DNA of 64,000 nt, taken from positions 248,001-312,000 of the forward strand of contig NZ_JACJTT010000002.1 in NCBI RefSeq assembly GCF_014698825.1, given 5' to 3'. Shown here piece after piece: positions 18,295 through 25,649 of this stretch. The position numbers and the translations under genes were made by a program. The DNA comes from Richelia sinica FACHB-800. Its GTDB lineage: Bacteria > Cyanobacteriota > Cyanobacteriia > Cyanobacteriales > Nostocaceae. Position 1 is the stretch's first letter, and the number at the start of each line of letters is the position of its first letter. The notes beneath the pieces were generated by a model. The model saw only the letters and a program-made list of their open reading frames with translations. It was not told the DNA's origin and ran no database searches.

Positions 18295-20499
18295 CTAACG
18301 TCCTGTTAATTTCCTCCAAGGAGAAGAGAGAATAGAGGTTTGAGAAGTATGATTTGTTGTATCTTCTGCGGCTAATTCTACCTGCATACTTTGTTTGTAA
18401 TACTGTTGATAGTAGTTATAGGAAGCAGGTAAGGCTTCTTTTGATTTGTTGGCAATCATGCCTAACATGGGGGTTCCAGATATCTGGATTTCTTCTAGAG
18501 TTTGACGCAACTCTGTTCGTTTTAGCTGACCCAACCCAGCCACCATGACGATACCGTTGGTGTTTGCTGCTAAAAGATAGGCATCCGCAAAGCCTAACAA
18601 GGGTGGTGTGTCATAGATTACTAAATCAAAGGTTTTTTCCAGAATAGCCATTAAATCCTGCATTTTACGGGAAGCTAGCAAGCGCACGGAATCTGGAGGA
18701 ATGGGGCCTGCTGTCATCACAAACAAGTTTTCTTCGTAGGGCGATCGCTCGATCACATGATTCCAGTCTAAATCCTGGGAAATGACATCTGTCAACCCTT
18801 GAATATTCATCAAGCCTACTTGTCGATGTAAACTAGGAACTCTCAAATTCGCATCTACTAATAACACTCTTTGTCCCATAGCCGCAGCAGCTTGTGCTAG
18901 TTGAATAGCCACAGTAGATTTACCATCACCTTGTCCCGGTGAACTAATAACTAAAGAGCGAATAGACGTATCCGAACCTAATAACATAATGTTCGTATAC
19001 AAAGAGCGAAAAACATCAAAGAAGGAATTATGTTTCCCTGTTTCTACCCTTTGTTTCCCTTCTGCTTGCTGCAATTCTTTACTTAAGGGCACTATGCCTA
19101 ATAGTGGCACTCTGGTGGCATCTTTTAATTCTTTAGATGTGTAGAAAATATTGCTGAGTTTATCCACAATTAGTGCGGCACCACTACCTAACAATAAACC
19201 TAAAACTCCTCCCACCAATAAGTTTCTAATTGCACCACTAGAAACTGCTTCCGGTTCATTGACCAAGGCTAATTTAGGATCGAGTAATAGCCAAGGTTGC
19301 TGTTTTTGGGATTTTTCAATTTGTAGAGCCTGCTGTTTGGCTGTAAATTGGCTGAGAGCATCAGTGGCAATTTGTAGCTCTCGTTGGACATTATTATAAT
19401 TTCGGCTAGTATTGGCTAAATTTCTAACTTCTTGATTTAAACCTTGAATTTTATTCTCTAAAGATTGGTCACGGGCTGATAAATCTCGAATGCGACTTTG
19501 AAAGTCTTTTTGCACTCGTACTACTTCTTGAGATAATAACGGAAGTAAATTAGCTTTCTTTTGTTTTAATGTGATCAACATCGGATTACCTTCAGTCATA
19601 ATTGCTGACTGTTTGGTAATTTCCACATCGGCTTGCTGGATTTGATCTAATATCTTTTGATAACGAGTATTTTCACTCAAAACAGAATTAGCTGCTCTCT
19701 CTCCTGAACTTTGCGCTAATTCCCTTTGTAAATCCTGATATTTAGAAACCATTTGCTCTAGCTGGACTCGGTTATCCAGTTGTTCTTGTCGCAATGAAGC
19801 AATTTGTGTAGATAACTGTTGAGCTTTTTGGTCTGGGTCAATTAAATTATTATCAGCCCTTAAATCTCGTAATTTATTTTGCCAAAACTTAACTCTGGCT
19901 TCGAGGGGTTGTCGCTGCTGATTAACAAACTTAATCGCTTGCTCTACATCAGATTGAATTTCCGCCAAACTATAATTTAAATAAGCTTGTGATAGTAACT
20001 GAGAAACTTCTTTAACTTGCTGTTGGTTTGGATGGATATATTGAACTTCTAAAATATTGTTTTGTTGGATTTGAATATTTAAGTTTTTAATGATTTCCTT
20101 ATAGGACAGGTCAGGATATTTAGATTGTAATTTTTCCACCACAGGATTTAAAACTCTCGGACTTTGTAAAACCGTGACCGTTGTTTCCATCTCCTTGGTT
20201 GATTCGGGTGGTGATATACCTTCCTGTGAATTAATAGCTTGGGGAATATTGGCTATGACCTTACCTTCACCAGTAATTGGCTTGGTTAAAATCTGAAAAG
20301 AGCCTTGGTAAATTGGCGGTTCTGTTTGTGCCTTGACAACAGCTACCGATGCTACAGTTGCAGTGACTCCAGCAATTAGCAGCATTCGCCGACGTAAAGC
20401 TGCACCAACTTGAGCTAAATTCAATTCATCCTCATCGACATTTAACTGGGGGGAGTTATTTGCTGAAAATGAGTGAGGATATTTTTTTGGCTTTTGCAT
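18295..20499 (-). CDS. Wzc-type polysaccharide co-polymerase/BY-kinase with Tyr cluster
   Basis: This 734-aa protein has the same overall layout as the 12572 protein: an N-terminal helix (about 32-50), a Wzz region with long coiled coils (about 190-380), a second membrane helix at about 423-445, and an ATPase with Walker A GQGDGKST (about 518-527) and Walker-B-like LVIYDTPPLLG. Its C-terminal tail carries a tyrosine cluster (SYNYYQQYYKQ, about 694-703), the usual autophosphorylation site of bacterial tyrosine kinases. It is therefore the likelier active kinase of the pair. It should govern polymer length and export of an exopolysaccharide; no glycosyltransferase operon is attached, though a sugar transferase lies 16 kb away. 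The start is the ATG at 20497-20499. Confidence 0.9.
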   Translation of the reverse strand: MQKPKKYPHSFSANNSPQLNVDEDELNLAQVGAALRRRMLLIAGVTATVASVAVVKAQTEPPIYQGSFQILTKPITGEGKVIANIPQAINSQEGISPPESTKEMETTVTVLQSPRVLNPVVEKLQSKYPDLSYKEIIKNLNIQIQQNNILEVQYIHPNQQQVKEVSQLLSQAYLNYSLAEIQSDVEQAIKFVNQQRQPLEARVKFWQNKLRDLRADNNLIDPDQKAQQLSTQIASLRQEQLDNRVQLEQMVSKYQDLQRELAQSSGERAANSVLSENTRYQKILDQIQQADVEITKQSAIMTEGNPMLITLKQKKANLLPLLSQEVVRVQKDFQSRIRDLSARDQSLENKIQGLNQEVRNLANTSRNYNNVQRELQIATDALSQFTAKQQALQIEKSQKQQPWLLLDPKLALVNEPEAVSSGAIRNLLVGGVLGLLLGSGAALIVDKLSNIFYTSKELKDATRVPLLGIVPLSKELQQAEGKQRVETGKHNSFFDVFRSLYTNIMLLGSDTSIRSLVISSPGQGDGKSTVAIQLAQAAAAMGQRVLLVDANLRVPSLHRQVGLMNIQGLTDVISQDLDWNHVIERSPYEENLFVMTAGPIPPDSVRLLASRKMQDLMAILEKTFDLVIYDTPPLLGFADAYLLAANTNGIVMVAGLGQLKRTELRQTLEEIQISGTPMLGMIANKSKEALPASYNYYQQYYKQSMQVELAAEDTTNHTSQTSILSSPWRKLTGR

Positions 20500-20694
20500 G
20501 GCATCTATTAATCAAGCTTGATGTTATTTAGTAGTCGTGCTGTTTATACCAGAATCTCTCTGATGATTTATTGCTGCCGTTGCTTTGATCCAGCAAGTTA
20601 GTTTATTGATAATCGGAGCATCTTGTGCTGAAGTCAGATGGTCTGGCTGGGATAATACTGAGTGATGAATGGGTTACTTTTTGGCTCTTGAGAG

Positions 20695-20756
20695 AGACTA
20701 CATTAGGTTGGTATTTGTTCCTAACGTTAGGATTAAACATGTTTTCAATGTAGTCT
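20695..20756. promoter_or_regulatory. Nested palindromes upstream of the Wzc kinase gene
   Basis: A 10-bp perfect inverted repeat (20695-20704 with 20747-20756) surrounds a 12-bp and a 10-bp palindrome. It lies about 200 bp upstream of the ATG at 20499. It could be an operator array or a branched RNA structure; the sequence alone does not decide. Confidence 0.35.
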
Positions 20757-21203
20757 ACCTTATCACATTTGGGAAAATGTCAAGTTCCCAAATTGAAGAA
20801 ATAGACTTTTGAGCAATGTTGACTAACCTTCAACAAAAAGTCAGCTTCAAGGCAGAAAAACGAATAAATAGGACATTTACCAAGGCCTTGAAAAATTCTA
20901 GAGAGTTATTCAAAGATTAATTCAATAAAAAATATTTTTAGCAATAATGGGGGTTTTATTCTCAATAATCTTGATAATTATGTCAATAATTGAACGATTT
21001 TCGGTTATTTCAGCTAGTGCAGTTGACAAGTTTCTTGGTTTTCCGTATGCTTATGTTATATCTAGAAATATGTGCGCCCCATATATATAGCATTTCCTAC
21101 CAATCAAAATTAAAATTACCCTGATTACACCTTCTGTTGTTATGTATTTTTCCCACCGAGAGTTGGGTGATTGCTAGTTTAAAAATAGCATTACGATTGT
21201 TGA

Positions 21204-21244
21204 TAGGGGCAGGTTCACAAAGATCCAAATAAATGCGCCCCTAC
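21204..21244 (+). repeat. Short GC-rich intergenic repeat, copy 1
   Basis: TAGGGGCAGGTTCACAAAG followed by CCAAATAAATGCGCCCCTAC. The ends (AGGGGC and GCCCCT) are inverted, and the internal GGTTCACA and CCAAATAAA boxes recur in a related element at 35559-35617. No coding content. Confidence 0.5.
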
Positions 21245-21376
21245 TTCGCTACTTGTTCGATGTGTTTTTTGATGTTGAGCCGAACGATTGTTATGAAAAG
21301 CCTGATTTAGTCGAGAGCTTGGATAGATTTAATTACAGGAAGCTGAACTCGTCTACATCTGTAAGATTATAGCCAC

Positions 21377-21411
21377 AAAAAAAGGGCGGCTTTTTCAGCC
21401 TACCCTTTTTT
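21377..21411 (-). terminator. Rho-independent terminator of tRNA-Gln
   Basis: On the minus strand GGGTAGGCT pairs with AGCCGCCC around a GAAAA loop and is followed by a run of seven T. It starts five bases after the tRNA 3' end. The opposite strand also ends in a T-run, so it can work both ways. Confidence 0.85.
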
Positions 21412-21415
21412 ACTA

Positions 21416-21487
21416 CTGGGGCGCTAGGATTCGAACCTAGGGATGGCGGGACCAAAACCCGCTGCCTTACCGCTTGGCTACGCCCCA
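21416..21487 (-). tRNA. tRNA-Gln (anticodon TTG)
   Basis: The reverse complement folds as a cloverleaf: acceptor TGGGGCG with CGCCCCA and discriminator G, D arm around AGCCAAGCGGTAAGGC, anticodon arm CGGGTTTTGGTCCCG with anticodon TTG (reads CAA/CAG, Gln), and T arm CTAGGTTCGAATCCTAG. CCA is not encoded. The length of 72 nt is normal. A strong terminator follows directly. Confidence 0.95.
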
Positions 21488-22225
21488 ACGTTTCACCTTA
21501 AATAATATAGCAGTTACTCTTGGGGTTATGTCAAGCCCTTAGCAAAAATATTTTTTGGGGCGGAAATTAGGGCTGGAGAACTAAGGATAAAGGGAATCTG
21601 TCCTATTTTTCTGATTTGTCTGGATAGTTGAATTCAGGGATATATTCAGTTATCTGTTTTCCTTATCAAAAATACTGAGCAATTATGTTTTTTTGATAAA
21701 GCTTTAGTAAAAAGACTGTAAATAATCGTATATACTGACTGAAAATTATTGGGGCTAGTTCGCCACCTCCATAGTCAGAGTTAGTTTTGTGTGCTGAATC
21801 TCAAACCACAGTCTCTTGCAGTTGCTGATTTGAGGAAAATTAAAAATAAACTTGAGTGTGCGAACCTAGACTAGTCAATCAACTGGGGATTTTAGACGTT
21901 TATGTTTAGATTTACTGCTCCCTGTTTAGGGGTGTAGCTAAGGGATTGAAAATTGACAATTTTTAGATTTCCCTCACCAAGGATAAGGTGTGAACGAAAA
22001 GCAATTTTCAGTCCTGATATCCAAAATCTCAAATTGGTATGACTAGTTTTAGACAGCTAAAAAGCCCCATAAAGCTTTTGGAGCTTGAACTTCAAATTAT
22101 GCAGGGAATGTTTAGCCCCAAAGGAGCTAAACCATCTACTAGGTAGGACACAATGAAGTGATATATGCAGCGATATTGCATATATTGGGCAGAAATTAGC
22201 CAAACAGTTGATAAAACGCGAAAAA
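21488..22225. other. Intergenic region, about 738 bp, upstream of the RiPP cluster
   Basis: AT-rich. Its right end holds two inverted repeats just before the first cluster gene: TTTAGCCCC-AAA-GGAGCTAAA (22111-22131) and ATATATGCA-N7-TGCATATAT (22161-22185). No protein gene or RNA gene was recognised in the rest. Confidence 0.5.
22161..22185. promoter_or_regulatory. Perfect 9-bp inverted repeat upstream of the RiPP cluster
   Basis: ATATATGCA and TGCATATAT separated by seven bases, ending 40 bases before the ATG of the PqqD-like gene. Position and symmetry suit an operator for a dimeric regulator, or a leader hairpin. No regulator gene is adjacent. Confidence 0.4.
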
Positions 22226-22540
22226 ATGAATTCAAAAAAACTGGAAAGCCAAATTTTAGATTCTTCAGTCTTAGTGGCTGTGAGTGAGCAGGTATCTTCA
22301 GATATAGGTGGTGAAGTTGTAATTCTCAATCTCAAATCTGGGGTTTATCACGGTCTCAATGAAGTGGGAGCGAGAATTTGGAGTTTAATTCAGGAAGCAA
22401 AGACGGTGCAGGAAGTGAAGGCCACTTTATTACAAGAGTATGCGGTAGAACAGGAGCAGTGCGATCGCGAGGTTCAGGAATTGCTGCAACAGCTACAAGC
22501 TGCTGAATTAATTGAGGTTAAGAATGAAACATTTGCATAA
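22226..22540 (+). CDS. PqqD-family RiPP recognition protein (lasso B1 type)
   Basis: The 104-aa protein has the PqqD/RiPP-recognition-element fold pattern: the strand-rich SSDIGGEVVILNLKSGVYHGL, the GARIWSLIQ helix and a winged-helix-like tail (VKATLLQEYAVEQEQCDREV). In lasso-type systems this small protein (B1) binds the leader of the precursor and presents it to the B2 protease and the cyclase. Start choice: ATG at 22226; a TTG six codons upstream is the alternative. The stop overlaps the next gene by 17 bases, which implies translational coupling. The precursor at 25245 has the matching leader motif. Confidence 0.85.
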   Translation: MNSKKLESQILDSSVLVAVSEQVSSDIGGEVVILNLKSGVYHGLNEVGARIWSLIQEAKTVQEVKATLLQEYAVEQEQCDREVQELLQQLQAAELIEVKNETFA

Positions 22541-22970
22541 GTGGTTACGCTTAAGGAATAGCGATCGCCAACTTTTGCTGACTACTGCCATAACCTTGAC
22601 TATGATTAGGTTAGGGTTATGGTTATTACCTTGGAAGATTTTGTATAAACTTGTCAATCGTATCGTCCAACTACCCCTCGACCATCCAGAAGCAGATGAG
22701 GCTATATGGTGTGCGGTCGTTTGGGCGGTAGAAACTGTGAGTAGATATTTATTTCCTCCTCCGAAGTGCTTGGCTCGTGCTTTAGTCACTCAAATTCTTT
22801 TAGCATGGCAAGGTTATCGCACTAAGTTATGTATTGGAGTGGCTAAAAACCCCCAGGGCAATTTAGAAGCCCACGCTTGGGTAGAAAGCCAAGGAAAAAT
22901 CATCATTGGTAAATTAACAAATCAAGCCAAATTCATTCCCCTGTCTTCACTTCATCAGAGTTTCACTTAA
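22524..22970 (+). CDS. Lasso-type B2 leader peptidase (transglutaminase-like cysteine protease)
   Basis: The 148-aa protein matches lasso B2 proteins in size and motifs: a hydrophobic N-terminal helix region (about 15-50), nucleophile Cys82 in PPPKCLARALV, a KLCIGVAK strand and catalytic His117 in EAHAWVES. The third triad residue (Asp in McjB) is not obvious; the equivalent region reads IIIGKL. The predicted role is to cut the leader from the precursor after B1 docking. The ATG at 22524 follows GAGG seven bases upstream and overlaps the end of B1. The gene is followed by 253 bases before the cyclase gene, unusually loose for such a cluster. Confidence 0.85.
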   Translation: MKHLHKWLRLRNSDRQLLLTTAITLTMIRLGLWLLPWKILYKLVNRIVQLPLDHPEADEAIWCAVVWAVETVSRYLFPPPKCLARALVTQILLAWQGYRTKLCIGVAKNPQGNLEAHAWVESQGKIIIGKLTNQAKFIPLSSLHQSFT

Positions 22971-23223
22971 AGTGAGAAACACATTGTAAAAAATTTATGA
23001 AGCAACGGGGAACTTATTTAAAGAAAGTGTGTCTTACTTAATGGGTGGTTTTTTGTTCACTCATGTCCTCATATATATAACCAATACACCTACACCTGCA
23101 AATAGCATGATTGTGACTGCAAACATAAATAATTGGACTAATTAAAAAAAGTCGTGCAGCTTTTTGAAAACTAAGATTCTACAGCTTCATAGTGAATGAC
23201 AACTTATAAGCAGGTAAAGGCTT

Positions 23224-25125
23224 GTGAGCGCAATTTTTGGTATTTATTATTTTGACGGTCAGCCCGTAGACGCGAGTCATTTGGGCCAAATGGCAGAAAT
23301 ACTAAATCATCGTGGTATTGATGGTGGAGATATTTGGAGACAAAATTCTGTTGGCTTAGGACACAGAATGCTCTGGACAACTCCCGAATCTCTATTAGAA
23401 AAGTTACCACTGAAGAACAGTGCAGGTAACTTAGTGATTACAGCCGATGCACGAATTGATAACCGAGATGAATTAATAGACCTCTTGCAGTTATCTGACC
23501 AACCACCGAGCAAAATTACTGATACCCAATTAATTTTAGCTGCCTATGAAAAATGGGGTGAATCTTGCCCAGAAAGGCTATTAGGAGACTTTGCTTTTGT
23601 AATTTGGGATCGTCGTCAACAGATATTGTTCTGTGCTAGAGATCCTATGGGTGTGAAACCCTTATATTATTATCGTTCCCATAATTTATTTGTCTTTGCT
23701 TCAGAAATTAAAGCCCTGTTTTGTCTACCGGAAGTACCACGTAAATTGAATGAATTCCGTGTGGGACAATACTTGATGAGAGTTTTTGAAGATAGGGAAA
23801 TTACCTTTTATGAAGATATTGTTCGACTCCCAGCTGCCCATAGCTTAACTATTGGTGTAGAAACCCATCAATTACGCCGCTATTGGTCTTTAGATCCTTA
23901 TAGAGAAATACGTTTGAGTTCTAATCAAGAGTATGCTCAAGCATATCGAGAAATATTTACAGAAGCAGTTAATTGCCGATTACGCAGTGCTTTTCCTGTA
24001 GGGTCTATGTTGAGTGGAGGCTTAGATTCTTCCTCCATAGCCTGTGTTGCTAGGGAAATTTTAGCTCGACAAGACAACAAAAAATTACACACATTTTCTG
24101 CTATTTTTCCGGGATTAGAATCAGAATATTTACAATTAATTGATGAAAGATTTTACGTTGATTTAGTCACAGCACAGGAGAAAATTAAGCCACACTACAT
24201 CGAAGCTGATTCTAGCAGTCCCTTAACCAATTATGACCAAGTATTTTGGCATATGGATGAGGGCTTTTGCGCTCCTAACCTATATCTAAATTGGCTCATT
24301 TATCAAAAGGTTCAAGCTAACCATGTGCGTGTAGTTTTAGATGGCATAGATGGTGATAGTACCATTTCCCATGGTCATGCTTATCTTCCTGAATTAATTC
24401 GCAATTTTCAATTTAAGCGGTTTCTCAAAGAAAGTCGAGCTTATGCTTCTAGGTCTTATTTACCTTGGGGGCAAGTAATTTGGCAATGGGGAATACAGCC
24501 TTTAATTCCTGATTGTATGTGGCGGCTTTCTCAAAAAATTCACACAACCACCAAGCCGATTTGGGCGGATAATGCTGTTAATCCTCATTTTGCTAAACGG
24601 CTGCAACTTTCCGAATATCTTGACCAACAAATGGAGCTTTTATCTGGTGCTGTTACCCCTAGAGAAGTGCATTGTCAGAGTTTAAATTCTGGATTAATTC
24701 AATATGTCCTAGAAATGGCAGATAAATTAGCTAATGCTTTTTCTATCTCCTTAGCATTTCCTTTTTGTGACCGCCGCTTAATTGAGTTTTGTGTGGCTAT
24801 ACCTCCCGAACAAAAATTTTCTGCGGGATGGACTAGATTAGTTGCTAGAAGAGCGATGGCTGACATTTTACCCACAGAATTAAGAGCTAGAGTTTCTAAG
24901 GCTAATTTAGGGGCGAATTTTAAACCAAAATTATTGGAATTTGAACGAGATACCTTAGAACAAATCATTTTTGACCAATCAGATTCAATTGCTGATTATG
25001 TAGATATTCCGGCATTAAGGGCTGCATATTATCGTTATTCAACTAATCCTATGGCAGAAGAAGATGCGATGACAGTTTACACTGCTGTGAATTTAGGTAA
25101 ATGGTTAGAGAATGTAGATTTTTGA
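23224..25125 (+). CDS. Asparagine-synthetase-like cyclase (lasso C type)
   Basis: The 633-aa protein has an N-terminal class II glutaminase-like domain (about 1-210) and a C-terminal ATP-pyrophosphatase domain with the PP-loop SGGLDSSSIA (about 265-274). The N terminus reads MSAIFGIYYFDG: the Cys2 nucleophile needed to release ammonia from glutamine is Ser, so it should not work as an asparagine synthetase. Loss of glutaminase activity is common in lasso macrolactam synthetases, which adenylate an Asp/Glu side chain and attack it with an amine. The start is a GTG preceded by AAAGG. The precursor gene follows 119 bases downstream. Confidence 0.88.
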   Translation: MSAIFGIYYFDGQPVDASHLGQMAEILNHRGIDGGDIWRQNSVGLGHRMLWTTPESLLEKLPLKNSAGNLVITADARIDNRDELIDLLQLSDQPPSKITDTQLILAAYEKWGESCPERLLGDFAFVIWDRRQQILFCARDPMGVKPLYYYRSHNLFVFASEIKALFCLPEVPRKLNEFRVGQYLMRVFEDREITFYEDIVRLPAAHSLTIGVETHQLRRYWSLDPYREIRLSSNQEYAQAYREIFTEAVNCRLRSAFPVGSMLSGGLDSSSIACVAREILARQDNKKLHTFSAIFPGLESEYLQLIDERFYVDLVTAQEKIKPHYIEADSSSPLTNYDQVFWHMDEGFCAPNLYLNWLIYQKVQANHVRVVLDGIDGDSTISHGHAYLPELIRNFQFKRFLKESRAYASRSYLPWGQVIWQWGIQPLIPDCMWRLSQKIHTTTKPIWADNAVNPHFAKRLQLSEYLDQQMELLSGAVTPREVHCQSLNSGLIQYVLEMADKLANAFSISLAFPFCDRRLIEFCVAIPPEQKFSAGWTRLVARRAMADILPTELRARVSKANLGANFKPKLLEFERDTLEQIIFDQSDSIADYVDIPALRAAYYRYSTNPMAEEDAMTVYTAVNLGKWLENVDF

Positions 25126-25158
25126 TTACATTTTTCTAGAAAAATATGCCATTTTATC

Positions 25159-25187
25159 TTGATCATTGGAGAAATAAGGAATAAGAT
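25159..25187 (+). promoter_or_regulatory. Candidate promoter of the RiPP precursor gene
   Basis: TTGATC (25159-25164) and TAAGAT (25182-25187) are spaced by exactly 17 bases, about 57 bases before the precursor ATG. This would give the precursor its own transcript in addition to read-through from the cyclase gene. It is a pattern match only. Confidence 0.35.
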
Positions 25188-25244
25188 ATTAGAGGCAATA
25201 TCGCCAAGTTAGAAAAAACAAGATTTTTGTTAGGAGAAATAAAA

Positions 25245-25436
25245 ATGTTGGCACAAAAAGAATGGAAAAAACCTGAATTAAGTGTTTATGGTTCAGTAGA
25301 AAAATTAACAGAGCAAAGCAATCCTAATATCACCAAAAATGTTGGCAGTGGAGACACATTTGTTTTCATTATCAACAATGTTAGCACTCCCGTTTCCGTC
25401 CCTGGTAATGGTGTAGTGAAAGTCAGCGGACTTTAA
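25245..25436 (+). CDS. Lasso-leader RiPP precursor peptide, 63 aa, atypical core
   Basis: Residues 7-22 fit the lasso leader pattern Y-x2-P-x-L-x3-G-x5-T: Trp7 in place of Tyr, then Pro10, Leu12, Gly16 and Thr22 exactly spaced. By the usual rule (Thr at -2) the core would start at Gln24 (QSNPNITKN), which is not lasso-like: no small residue at position 1 and no Asp/Glu at 7-9. The only acidic residue after the leader is Asp37 in KNVGSGDTFVF, and the only lysines there are Lys31 and Lys59. The C-terminal half is hydrophobic and Val/Gly/Pro-rich and ends VVKVSGL. The ATG at 25245 follows AGGAGA seven bases upstream. Context makes it the substrate of the cluster enzymes; the mature structure is unknown. 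Confidence 0.8.
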   Translation: MLAQKEWKKPELSVYGSVEKLTEQSNPNITKNVGSGDTFVFIINNVSTPVSVPGNGVVKVSGL

Positions 25437-25462
25437 ACTTGAGGCTGTACAGATTATTTTTG

Positions 25463-25489
25463 GTAATTACATAGCTAATATGTAATTAC
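25463..25489 (+). other. Perfect hairpin downstream of the precursor gene
   Basis: GTAATTACAT (25463-25472) and ATGTAATTAC (25480-25489) form a perfect 10-bp stem with a 7-base loop, 26 bases after the precursor stop. It is AT-rich with no T-run, so it is more likely a stabilising or processing element than a terminator. Confidence 0.5.
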
Positions 25490-25498
25490 ATTAATTGG

Positions 25499-25572
25499 GG
25501 GTTGAGTTGACCCAAGTGATACTTGGCGAAAATGAAAAAATATATTCAATAACTCAACCCTAATTTTTTAAT
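25499..25572 (+). terminator. Branched stem-loop with T-rich tail after the precursor gene
   Basis: GGGTTGAGTT (25499-25508) and AACTCAACCC (25551-25560) make a perfect 10-bp stem enclosing a second hairpin, CCAAGT-GAT-ACTTGG (25512-25526); TAATTTTTTAATT follows. This looks like a partial terminator that separates abundant precursor mRNA from the downstream kinase, transporter and transferase genes. Confidence 0.55.
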
Positions 25573-25649
25573 TATTTAAATGGTTAAGGAGGAACTTTCA
25601 AGATTAAAGATTGAACTGAAAATGTTGAATAATAAAGAAATTTAAATCT

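Larger units (their letters stand above)
20500..21415. other. Intergenic region, about 916 bp, with nested inverted repeats
   Basis: Upstream of the Wzc gene. At 20695-20756 an outer inverted repeat, AGACTACATT and AATGTAGTCT, encloses two perfect palindromes, CCTAACGTTAGG (20720-20731) and AAACATGTTT (20735-20744). A short GC-rich repeat (21204-21244) and the tRNA terminator lie further right. No gene seen. Confidence 0.5.

Noticed and set aside
22057-22335. Minus-strand 92-codon frame at the start of the RiPP cluster
   Set aside because: It overlaps the PqqD-like gene on the opposite strand and has no recognisable features.
23061-23126. Minus-strand 21-codon hydrophobic frame between B2 and cyclase genes
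   Set aside because: MFAVTIMLFAGVGVLVIYMRT looks like a membrane peptide, but there is no good ribosome-binding site and it does not match any small photosystem or cytochrome subunit I know; AT-rich DNA gives such frames by chance.
23224-25125. Housekeeping asparagine synthetase
   Set aside because: Cys2 is missing and the gene sits between lasso B2 and precursor genes; a peptide cyclase role fits better.
25245-25436. A classical lasso peptide
   Set aside because: The leader fits, but the standard cut gives a core beginning with Gln and no Asp/Glu at positions 7-9, so a conventional lasso fold is not claimed.
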